DNA of 44,758 nucleotides, taken from the NCBI GenBank assembly GCA_021824575.1, contig JAKAKJ010000024.1, positions 1-44,758 on the forward strand. The letters are read 5' to 3'. The position numbers were made by a program, and so were the translations under genes. The stretch comes from Chloroflexota bacterium (lineage in GTDB: Bacteria > Chloroflexota > Anaerolineae > Anaerolineales > Villigracilaceae). A model generated the notes under the pieces. It saw nothing but the letters and a program-made list of their open reading frames with translations. It searched no databases and had not been told where the DNA came from. Of this stretch, positions 39,002-44,758 are shown piece by piece; position 1 is the first letter of the stretch; each line of letters starts with the position of its first letter.

Positions 39002-40213
39002 ATGAATATTGATGAGCAAGTCGAACTTTTGATGCAGGGCACGGAATATGGCGATGAGGATTTGAAGAAGGCCATGACAACCGAGCTGCGGGCGCGCCTG
39101 GTCGAGGCACAAAAGGAGGGGCGGCCCTTGCGTGTCTATTGCGGTTACGACCCGCGCACATCTGATTTGCATTTGGGGCACACGATCACCATGCGTAAAT
39201 TGCGCCAGTTCCAGGACCTGGGCCATGAGGTGACATTCCTGATCGGCACCGGGACCAGCATGGTCGGCGATCCGTCGGACAAGGATAAATTACGCGCGGT
39301 GCTGTCGAAGGAAGAAACGGAATATAACGCCCGCACGTATGCCGAGCAGGCTTTCACGATTCTCGATCGCGAGAAGACAAAAGTGCGCTTCAATCACGAA
39401 TGGCTGCTGGATTTGAAACTGGCCGACATGATCAAACTTGGTTCGGCTTTTACCATTCAGCAATTTGTCACACGCGAAAACTTCAGGCTGCGCTGGGAAA
39501 AGGGCGAGCCGGTCTATTTGCATGAAACGTTCTACGCGCTCATGCAGGGTTACGACGCGGTTGCCATGAACACGGATGTCCAGGTGGGCGGCAGCGAGCA
39601 ATTATTCAATATCATTACTGCCGGACGCAAATTGCAGGAACTCTACGGCCAACGCCCGCAAATTGGTGTTTTGCTGGATATTCTTCCAGGCACGGACGGT
39701 GTCATACGAATGTCGAAGTCGTTGGGCAATCACATTCCAATCAAAGCCACGCCTGAAGACATGTATGGCAAAGTAATGAGCCTGCCCGACAGCGTGATGC
39801 TTACTTATTTCAAGCTTGCCACGCGTTACACACCGGCGCAGATCAAAGAAATCGAAGCCGCGCTGAAAAGCGGTTCGCGGCATCCGCGCGATATCAAGAT
39901 GGAATTGGCGCGTGAGATCGTTGACATCTTCCACGGGAAAGCCGCGGCGGAAGAGGCGGAAGGACAATTCAAGCGCGTCTTCCAGGAACGCGAAGCACCG
40001 GAGGAAATGGATGAATATGCCCTGAAAGCCGGGGCTACGGTCACAGATGTTTTAATGGGATCGGGCTTGGCGTCCAGCAAGAGCGAGGCGAAGCGGCTGA
40101 TTGATCAAAAGGGCGTTCGTCTCGATGGCGAAGCGCTGGAGCGCGGCGATATGCCGTTTCCGCATCCGGGGGTATTACAGGCCGGCAAGCGCAGGTTTGT
40201 CAGAGTCAAATAA
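39002..40213 (+). CDS. tyrS: Tyrosyl-tRNA synthetase
   Basis: The 403-residue class I synthetase attaches tyrosine to tRNA-Tyr. The HIGH-type motif is HLGH at residues 57-60, and the KMSKS-type motif is RMSKSLGN near residue 236. GTGTSMVGDPSDKDKLR and QVGGSEQLFNI match the TyrRS long-type (TyrZ-like) group. The C-terminal S4 domain (about 335-403) has LASSKSEAKRLIDQKGVRL. An AGGAGG ribosome-binding site lies seven bases before the ATG. It is preceded by the Tyr-codon attenuator and followed by a strong terminator. Confidence 0.96.
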   Translation: MNIDEQVELLMQGTEYGDEDLKKAMTTELRARLVEAQKEGRPLRVYCGYDPRTSDLHLGHTITMRKLRQFQDLGHEVTFLIGTGTSMVGDPSDKDKLRAVLSKEETEYNARTYAEQAFTILDREKTKVRFNHEWLLDLKLADMIKLGSAFTIQQFVTRENFRLRWEKGEPVYLHETFYALMQGYDAVAMNTDVQVGGSEQLFNIITAGRKLQELYGQRPQIGVLLDILPGTDGVIRMSKSLGNHIPIKATPEDMYGKVMSLPDSVMLTYFKLATRYTPAQIKEIEAALKSGSRHPRDIKMELAREIVDIFHGKAAAEEAEGQFKRVFQEREAPEEMDEYALKAGATVTDVLMGSGLASSKSEAKRLIDQKGVRLDGEALERGDMPFPHPGVLQAGKRRFVRVK

Positions 40214-40216
40214 AAA

Positions 40217-40250
40217 AACAAAGCGGATAACTTGTCCGCTTTGTTTTTTG
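40217..40250 (+). terminator. Intrinsic terminator of tyrS
   Basis: AACAAAGCGGA (40217-40227) pairs with TCCGCTTTGTT (40235-40245) over 11 bp and is followed by a T-run. Confidence 0.92.
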
Positions 40251-40265
40251 TTTATTTGCCTGTTG

Positions 40266-40336
40266 AGGCGTCGACGGGATTCGGACCCGTGATGAGGGTT
40301 TTGCAGACCCTTGCCTTACCACTTGGCCACGACGCC
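40266..40336 (-). tRNA. tRNA-Cys (GCA)
   Basis: A 71-nt cloverleaf on the minus strand. The acceptor pairs GGCGTCG with CGACGCC, the discriminator is U as expected for Cys, the anticodon loop is CTGCAAA between AGGGT and ACCCT, and the T-loop is GGTCCGAATCC-like. The CCA end is not encoded. It is the last of three tRNA genes in a row and is the tRNA whose charging the Cys attenuator should sense. Confidence 0.95.
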
Positions 40337-40387
40337 GTTTTGTTCATATTATAAAATGAGGATTGCTGATTTGCAATCCTCATCCAG

Positions 40388-40459
<72 letters not shown>

Positions 40460-40488
40460 GCTTCTTGGCCGTCCTTGCTGGCCGAGAG

Positions 40489-40561
40489 TGCCGAGACACA
40501 GAATCGAACTGTGGACACCGCGATTTTCAGTCGCGTGCTCTACCAACTGAGCTATCTCGGC
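40489..40561 (-). tRNA. tRNA-Phe (GAA)
   Basis: A 73-nt cloverleaf: acceptor GCCGAGA with TCTCGGC, discriminator A, D-arm TAGCTCAGTTGGTAGAGCA, anticodon loop CTGAAAA between GCGA and TCGC, T-loop AGTTCGATTCT. CCA is not encoded. It is the first tRNA behind the promoter. Confidence 0.95.
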
Positions 40562-40590
40562 CAGAACTATTTCTTTGTTAAGCGTGCGAA

Positions 40591-40619
40591 ATTTTACTAG
40601 ACGAACATGGTATTGTCAA
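40591..40619 (-). promoter_or_regulatory. Promoter of the Phe-Gly-Cys tRNA operon
   Basis: On the minus strand TTGACA (40614-40619) and TAAAAT (40591-40596) are separated by 17 bp, and the start point near 40584 lies about 23 nt before tRNA-Phe. Confidence 0.85.
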
Positions 40620-40630
40620 GCAACGTGCAA

Positions 40631-40717
40631 ATGTCATCGCGGGACGGCGCTTTTCCGCCGCGGCAATCTCCTCGCAGAATGGGAGATTACTTTGCGAAAA
40701 AATGCCCGCGATGACGT
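40631..40717. repeat. Palindromic dispersed repeat (family A copy 2)
   Basis: Arms ATGTCATCGCGGG and CCCGCGATGACGT enclose GGCAATCTC / GGGAGATTAC halves, as in the 12137-12225 unit. It sits between the tRNA promoter and the ffh promoter. Confidence 0.8.
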
Positions 40718-40731
40718 GATCGCCTCTTCTC

Positions 40732-40760
40732 TTGACCTCGGCCTGCTTCCGCACTACAAT
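40732..40760 (+). promoter_or_regulatory. Promoter of ffh
   Basis: TTGACC (40732-40737) and TACAAT (40755-40760) are separated by 17 bp. The start near 40767 leaves a leader of about 143 nt, most of which is a dispersed repeat. Confidence 0.75.
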
Positions 40761-40792
40761 CTCGAACCACTCTGAAAAGGGAATCTGCCAAC

Positions 40793-40898
40793 ATGTCGCT
40801 GCGAGTCTTCGAGAAACAATTTGCTTATCGCATCGGGGATTGCTTCGCTCGGTCTCGATATGCAAAAAGCGCTACTCGGCCATCGCCCGCAATGACAT
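40793..40898. repeat. Palindromic dispersed repeat in the ffh 5' leader (family A copy 3)
   Basis: The ends ATGTCGCTGCGAG and GCAATGACAT match the family A unit, with a more degraded middle. It occupies almost the whole ffh leader and ends 11 nt before the ATG. Confidence 0.75.
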
Positions 40899-40909
40899 AC
40901 AAATAACTT

Positions 40910-42232
40910 ATGTTTGAATCGCTTACGAATCGACTCAACCAGGTCTTTGACCAACTCCGACGCCGCGGGAAATTGTCCGAGGCGGATGTTGACGCGGCAA
41001 TGCGCGAAGTCCGCTTGGCGTTGCTCGAAGCGGATGTCCACTTCAGTGTTGTTAAAACTTTCATTGCGCGCGTGCGCGAGCGCGCTGTCGGCGCGGAAGT
41101 ATCAAAGGCGTTGAATCCGGGGCAGCAAGTCATCAAGATCGTCAATGAAGAATTGATCGCCACACTCGGCGAGCCTGCGCCGCTGAATCTGACTGGTCCA
41201 AAGCCGCGTGTGATTATGCTTGTCGGTTTACAAGGTTCTGGTAAAACAACTGCCGCTGGAAAGTTAGCGCGCCTGCTTCGCTCGAAGGGCGAGCGCGTGA
41301 TGTTGGTTGCAGGTGATCCATATCGTCCCGCGGCTGTCCAGCAGCTGCAACAACTTGGCGAGCGCCTCGATGTGCCTGTTGAATCGGATTTGAATCTTAA
41401 GCCGCCAGAGCTGGCGAAGCGCGCTTTTGAAAAAGCTGACAAGGGCGGATTTGGCGTCATGATTTTGGATACCGCTGGCCGGTCGCAGTTGGACGCGGAG
41501 TTGATGAGCGAACTAAAGTCCATCATCGCAAAAGTCCCGCCCGTGGAAACGTTGCTCGTGGTTGATTCGATGATCGGACAGGAAGCGTTGAACATCGCGC
41601 AGGGCTTCCGCGATAACGTGTCCATCACGGGTTTGATCCTGACCAAAATGGATGGCGACTCGCGCGGCGGCGCAGCCATCTCGATCCGGTCCGTGACCGG
41701 TGTACCAATCAAGTTCATCGGCACGGGCGAGAAACTCGACGCGCTCGAAACGTACGATCCATCTCGATTGTCATCGCGTATTTTGGGAATGGGCGACATG
41801 CTCGGCTTGATCGAAAGAGCCGAAGCGGCGTTCGATCAGCAGGCCGCACAAAAAACTGCCGAGCGCATGATGAAGGGCCAGTTCACGCTCGAGGATTTTC
41901 TCGCGCAGATGAAAGAGATGAAAAAGATGGGGCCGCTGAGTCAAATCATGGATATGCTGCCCGGCCAAATGGGGCAGGCCGCGCGTCAGGCGGACCCGAA
42001 AGAAATCGAAAAAGGCATGAAGCAATCCGAAGCGATCATCTCTTCGATGACGCTCAAGGAACGACGTAATCCTGATATCTTGAATGCGTCGCGCAGAAGG
42101 CGCATTGCGGCTGGTTCTGGCGTCGAAGTGCAGGATGTCAATAAGCTCATTAAGCAATTCCGCGAAACACAGAAATTGATGAAGACCTTGCAAAAGACCG
42201 GTGGAAAGGGATTGGGAAGATTGTTTGGTTAG
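40910..42232 (+). CDS. ffh: Signal recognition particle protein Ffh
   Basis: The 440-residue GTPase binds signal sequences and 4.5S RNA and brings nascent membrane proteins to FtsY. It has the N domain (about 1-90), G domain with P-loop GLQGSGKTTAAGKLA near residue 105, ILDTAGRSQLD (G3), LTKMDGDSRGGAA (G4), and a Met-rich M domain from about 325 (LEDFLAQMKEMKKMGPLSQI, ASRRRRIAAGSG). Length is usual. No clear ribosome-binding site precedes the ATG, and a palindromic repeat fills the leader. Confidence 0.96.
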   Translation: MFESLTNRLNQVFDQLRRRGKLSEADVDAAMREVRLALLEADVHFSVVKTFIARVRERAVGAEVSKALNPGQQVIKIVNEELIATLGEPAPLNLTGPKPRVIMLVGLQGSGKTTAAGKLARLLRSKGERVMLVAGDPYRPAAVQQLQQLGERLDVPVESDLNLKPPELAKRAFEKADKGGFGVMILDTAGRSQLDAELMSELKSIIAKVPPVETLLVVDSMIGQEALNIAQGFRDNVSITGLILTKMDGDSRGGAAISIRSVTGVPIKFIGTGEKLDALETYDPSRLSSRILGMGDMLGLIERAEAAFDQQAAQKTAERMMKGQFTLEDFLAQMKEMKKMGPLSQIMDMLPGQMGQAARQADPKEIEKGMKQSEAIISSMTLKERRNPDILNASRRRRIAAGSGVEVQDVNKLIKQFRETQKLMKTLQKTGGKGLGRLFG

Positions 42233-42309
42233 ATAGGCGGGTTTTGTCAGCTAGAAATTGAGCGATAACGGTCTGCTTCTTTCATCAAGAAGTTGGCAGA
42301 CACTTTAAG

Positions 42310-42356
42310 AGCGAGGCTGCCTGGAATGGTTTCTTCCGGGCAGCCTCGCTTCTTTT
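42310..42356 (+). terminator. Intrinsic terminator of ffh
   Basis: AGCGAGGCTGCC (42310-42321) pairs perfectly with GGCAGCCTCGCT (42339-42350), followed by TCTTTT. A smaller GTCTGC/GCAGAC hairpin lies just in front. Confidence 0.88.
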
Positions 42357-42475
42357 CCATTCGTCTGCTTTTGCTTCAGAACGGCCGCGACAGGATTTAA
42401 ATCGTTGAAGCTTAACCCTACCGATGAATTGTGCTGTCAAAGGCGGAGTTTGCATGTGCGTATTATTCCGGTCAT

Positions 42476-42560
42476 CACCTTTGATTGCTTAACGAACGCG
42501 CGCTGCTCAATTGCCGAGAGCGCGCAGCATTAAACAATTAATGACGAACATCAAAAGGTG
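42476..42560. other. Long imperfect palindrome in a gene-free stretch
   Basis: Between ffh and the next gene about 470 bp contain no supportable gene. Within it CACCTTTGAT (42476-42485) pairs with ATCAAAAGGTG (42550-42560, one bulge), enclosing GCGCGCT / AGCGCGC (42498-42504 and 42519-42525). The structure could be a small RNA, a mobile-element remnant or a rho-independent signal without T-run. Confidence 0.45.
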
Positions 42561-42653
42561 CAAATGGGGAGATGATATTTCCGCCGCGAACCGTCTAGGA
42601 CTTTTCTTAGACGACTTAAAACATGTCTTAGGGTGTCATTCTCACAAAATCCC

Positions 42654-42659
42654 TATAAT
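42654..42659 (+). promoter_or_regulatory. -10 box before the 42702 gene
   Basis: TATAAT with no convincing -35; the start point would be near 42666, giving a leader of about 36 nt. Confidence 0.45.
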
Positions 42660-42701
42660 GAAAACAAATTATTTCGCATCTTGTTTGATTCCCGGTGGAT
42701 C

Positions 42702-43106
42702 ATGCCCGCTAAATATTCTACTCGACGTTCGTCTCGTAAATCTCGCCTTCAGGGATTCTCCTGGCAGCAACTGTTTCTGGTTCTTGCAGCGATACCCGGC
42801 ACAGTGGGACTGTTGTTGATTCTCACTGCTGTGAGCGGTTTCATCGTGTGGCATTCAGCTCAAGAGCAGGCGATGATGGGCGGTTCTTACATTCTCTTCA
42901 GCTTTGTCGCATCCAATGCAATCCAAAAGGAATGGATGCTCGTCACAGGCTGGATGGCAGTGGGAGCGGCTGCGGTGTTGATATTAAGCCTGCCAGAGAT
43001 CGGGGCAAAGGTTGCCGCTGCGGCTTTGATAAGTATTGGTGTAACCCTCCTTGCAAAGGAATTTCTCCGGCGGCGGCAGCAATACCTTAACGAGAAGAAA
43101 AGTTGA
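42702..43106 (+). CDS. Small uncharacterised membrane protein
   Basis: The 134-residue protein starts MPAKYSTRRSSRKSRLQGFS with a very basic tail. Two or three hydrophobic segments (about 25-50, 75-95 and 98-112) and a basic end RRRQQYLNEKKS follow. The start at 42702 has GGTGG just upstream; the frame continues 5' without support. No family is recognised. It is 39 nt upstream of another membrane-anchored protein gene and may be co-expressed with it. Confidence 0.7.
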   Translation: MPAKYSTRRSSRKSRLQGFSWQQLFLVLAAIPGTVGLLLILTAVSGFIVWHSAQEQAMMGGSYILFSFVASNAIQKEWMLVTGWMAVGAAAVLILSLPEIGAKVAAAALISIGVTLLAKEFLRRRQQYLNEKKS

Positions 43107-43145
43107 CGCGCCCGGGCCGATAGCAAAGCGGAATAGGAATGCATC

Positions 43146-43832
43146 ATGCTGGCAACGTGGATTTTTGGATCACTCTTTTTCGTTTTCATCGTCTGCTTCA
43201 TTATTTATATTCTTGCAGCGGATACAAACCAGTCGCAATCTGCACTAGGGGAGATGGGAATTGACAAACCTTCGACCAGCGTCCCCGCATTGGATAACGG
43301 CCAGTACCGGATTTCCAGAGACTATCAAGTGATATTCAGTCCAAGGGTGTTTGTCAATTATCCGTTTGGAATCAAGATCGTGTTTCCAAAATCAAAAATA
43401 TCCGAACCGGCTATTTTGAAATCCGCGGAATCAAACGGAAATCCTCGCTCGAATGTCCAACGCGGTTTACGGGAAAACGAATACTACGGCTGGCCGCAAT
43501 CGGCTCTGGAAGACCCGGAGTTGACGGTCGTGGGAGGACACGTTGAATTCGAGTCGAAGAGGATAGAGCCGGTCATCCGTGTTGAGTTGAAGTCTGCCAG
43601 GGAATCCTTCCAGGCGATCAAGGCAGTGGATGAATGTGTCCTTAAACGTGACGAGGATGCAGTCTGCTCGTTCTGGTTAAATCCCCTCAAATCGGAGGCG
43701 GGCTCGCTTGCGATAAGTGTCTCCCAGCCTGCGGAATCAGTTGGGCCGGCAGGCAGCGAAGAAGACAAAGATGAACTGGCAGCGATCCGGTTGACAGTAC
43801 CGGTAACGTTCTTCCCAATTGTTTTACGCTAA
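43146..43832 (+). CDS. Uncharacterised protein with N-terminal membrane anchor
   Basis: The 228-residue protein begins MLATWIFGSLFFVFIVCFII, one membrane segment without a cleavage site. An exported domain rich in beta strands follows (YRISRDYQVIFSPRVFVNYP, GGHVEFESKRIEPVIRVELK, AIRLTVPVTFFPIVLR). It has few Cys and no enzyme motif. AGGA precedes the ATG. It lies downstream of another unknown membrane protein. Function is unknown. Confidence 0.7.
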   Translation: MLATWIFGSLFFVFIVCFIIYILAADTNQSQSALGEMGIDKPSTSVPALDNGQYRISRDYQVIFSPRVFVNYPFGIKIVFPKSKISEPAILKSAESNGNPRSNVQRGLRENEYYGWPQSALEDPELTVVGGHVEFESKRIEPVIRVELKSARESFQAIKAVDECVLKRDEDAVCSFWLNPLKSEAGSLAISVSQPAESVGPAGSEEDKDELAAIRLTVPVTFFPIVLR

Positions 43833-43843
43833 GAGGAGAATGC

Positions 43844-43891
43844 GTGAAAGTTTTCAAGCAAAAAAAAGGAGGCCCTATTCAAAAGACATAG
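43844..43891 (+). CDS. Possible 15-residue reading frame with strong ribosome-binding site
   Basis: GAGGAG stands five bases before a GTG that opens MKVFKQKKGGPIQKT and stop. An ATG at 43840 in another frame gives a 19-residue basic peptide. Either could be a leader peptide, a remnant of a lost gene or chance; the ribosome-binding site is the only real support. Confidence 0.25.
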   Translation: MKVFKQKKGGPIQKT

Positions 43892-43914
43892 CCACATGAT
43901 TCCGTAGGCATCGA

Positions 43915-43961
43915 GTCTGGCAACTTGGTCTTGCCAGACGCCAGACCTTGTAAAAGGCTGG
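43915..43961 (+). promoter_or_regulatory. Tandem hairpin leader before the YeiH-family gene
   Basis: Hairpin A is GTCTGGCAA / TTGCCAGAC (43915-43923 and 43931-43939, loop CTTGGTC). Hairpin B is CCAG-a-CCTT / AAGGCTGG (43941-43949 and 43954-43961, loop GTAA). The loop of A (GGTC) is complementary to GACC on the 5' side of B, so an alternative or pseudoknot pairing exists. No T-run follows. It lies about 90 nt before the transporter start and does not match a riboswitch I know. Confidence 0.5.
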
Positions 43962-44049
43962 TGTTTCGTCCCACCATCACAGATCAGTTCTCCAACTTAT
44001 GCATTATATGAAGGGCGCTGATCGACATGTATCAGGGAGAAGAAAAAAT

Positions 44050-44758
44050 ATGAAAAACCTGTTCAAGACTGAAGACTGGTGGTCGGTGTGGATTGGTCTG
44101 TTTGTCTTTATCGTCTCCATGTTCACTATGGTCGGAGCGGACCTTTTGGGGTGGGCGGTCAAGACGAACACATGGATCAACCTCTCCCAAGCCACCACGG
44201 CTTTTTCCAAAGCCTATGCGGGTCTACCCGGCATTGTTGCAGTCCTCCTCACGTACGTATTCATGCTTGCCATCACGAGCGTGGGCGCAAAAGTGCTGGG
44301 CTTTGACTTGGGCAAATTCATGGTTGGTTTCACCATCCTGTTCTGGATCGGATACGGGTGCTGGCTGCTTGGCAACTGGGCTCCTATCGCCGTGAACACC
44401 CCTACCGACATGAAGAAGTTTGGCATCAATTTCTCGCTTCGGCTCACAGCAGAATCTGGCTTCATCATTGCACTTCTGGTCGGTCTTCTCATTGGCAACC
44501 TCTTCAAGGGCTTTGCAGGCTTCCTTAAAGAGGCGACCAGGCCGGAGTGGTACATCAAGACAGCCATCGTGATCCTGGGCTCCACATTGGGCGTTAAGGC
44601 CGCCTCGGCTACCGGGCTGGCAACGGCTGTTATGTTCCGAGGGCTTTGTGCCATCGTGGAAGCCTATCTCATCTACTGGGCGCTGGTGTACTTTGTATCG
44701 CGGTACTTCTTTAAAATGAGTCGGGAGTGGTCGGCTGTCCTGGCTTCCGGCATCTCAG
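44050..44758 (+). CDS. YeiH-family putative sulfate exporter / UPF0324 membrane protein (3' partial)
   Basis: The frame is open to the window end (236 residues seen). It has about six membrane segments and the conserved EATRPEWYIKTAIVILGSTL followed by GVKAASATGL motif and RGLCAIVEAYLIYW, which match the YeiH/UPF0324 family. The extended N-terminal part with WWSVWIGLFVFIVSM is found in longer family members. The cargo is not established; sulfate or sulfur compounds have been suggested for relatives. GGGAGAA precedes the ATG, and a tandem-hairpin leader lies upstream. Confidence 0.85.
   Translation, partial: MKNLFKTEDWWSVWIGLFVFIVSMFTMVGADLLGWAVKTNTWINLSQATTAFSKAYAGLPGIVAVLLTYVFMLAITSVGAKVLGFDLGKFMVGFTILFWIGYGCWLLGNWAPIAVNTPTDMKKFGINFSLRLTAESGFIIALLVGLLIGNLFKGFAGFLKEATRPEWYIKTAIVILGSTLGVKAASATGLATAVMFRGLCAIVEAYLIYWALVYFVSRYFFKMSREWSAVLASGIS

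Noticed and set aside
40631-40898. CRISPR array from repeated palindromes
   Set aside because: Only two diverged units without regular spacers; they match a dispersed palindromic repeat family.

Overview
The window reads like ordinary chromosome of a Chloroflexota bacterium, most likely class Anaerolineae. This is an inference from protein style and gene mix. Several signs fit: lipoproteins with Thr/Pro-rich stalks, an EF-G-like second translocase, large GAF/GGDEF/HD-GYP sensors, a CysO/CysM/Mec-type cysteine pathway, an FtsK translocase, and many short palindromic dispersed repeats. No rRNA gene, plasmid or phage functions, transposase gene or CRISPR array was seen.

Layout. 1-3.4 kb: the end of a glycerophosphodiester phosphodiesterase, the polyamine pair speD-speE on the minus strand, and divergent hemW. 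3.4-7.8 kb (minus strand): two tandem paralogous lipoproteins, an alkaline-phosphatase-superfamily enzyme, a methyltransferase, and a membrane-anchored thioredoxin whose first catalytic Cys codon is an in-frame TGA (candidate selenoprotein). 7.9-10 kb: an EF-G-like GTPase. 10.2-15.8 kb: a cysteine-biosynthesis island with a MoaD/CysO-like carrier, a Cys-codon leader peptide with attenuator, cysM, a JAMM protease, a small protein, a second carrier interrupted by a small mobile element, a MoeZ-like activating enzyme, and a CBS-domain cysteine/cystathionine synthase. 16-20.5 kb: a secreted protein, alr, lspA, rluD and a threonine aldolase. 20.5-24.3 kb (minus strand): a GGDEF and HD-GYP pair. 24.5-36.6 kb: purine nucleoside phosphorylase, a membrane protein, an acetyltransferase, a membrane GAF sensor, an S1-domain protein, ftsK, a CDP-alcohol phosphatidyltransferase, lgt, an ABC-2 exporter and a metallo-beta-lactamase-fold protein. 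36.7-40.2 kb: an HNH endonuclease, a TIGR01777-type epimerase, a lipoprotein, and tyrS preceded by a Tyr-codon leader and attenuator. 40.2-42.2 kb: tRNA-Phe, tRNA-Gly and tRNA-Cys (minus strand) and ffh. 42.2-44.8 kb: a structured intergenic region, two uncharacterised membrane proteins, a tandem-hairpin leader and the start of a YeiH-family transporter.

Main discoveries. (1) tyrS has a complete textbook-style transcription attenuator: a 14-residue leader peptide with three consecutive Tyr codons, a 1:2 hairpin, a 2:3 antiterminator and a 3:4 terminator with U-run. (2) The cysteine operon has the same architecture with a 14-residue leader containing Cys-Ser-Cys. In both, the leader stop codon falls at the apical loop of hairpin 1:2. 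(3) The minus-strand thioredoxin has TGA in place of the first Cys of a CxxC motif, followed at the right distance by a bacterial SECIS-like hairpin. (4) A 151-bp palindromic element flanked by an exact 10-bp direct repeat sits directly after the Gly-Gly of the second sulfur carrier. Removing it in silico restores a 90-residue protein ending in Gly-Gly and an ATGA overlap with the next gene. (5) Two further repeat units lie in frame inside hemW.
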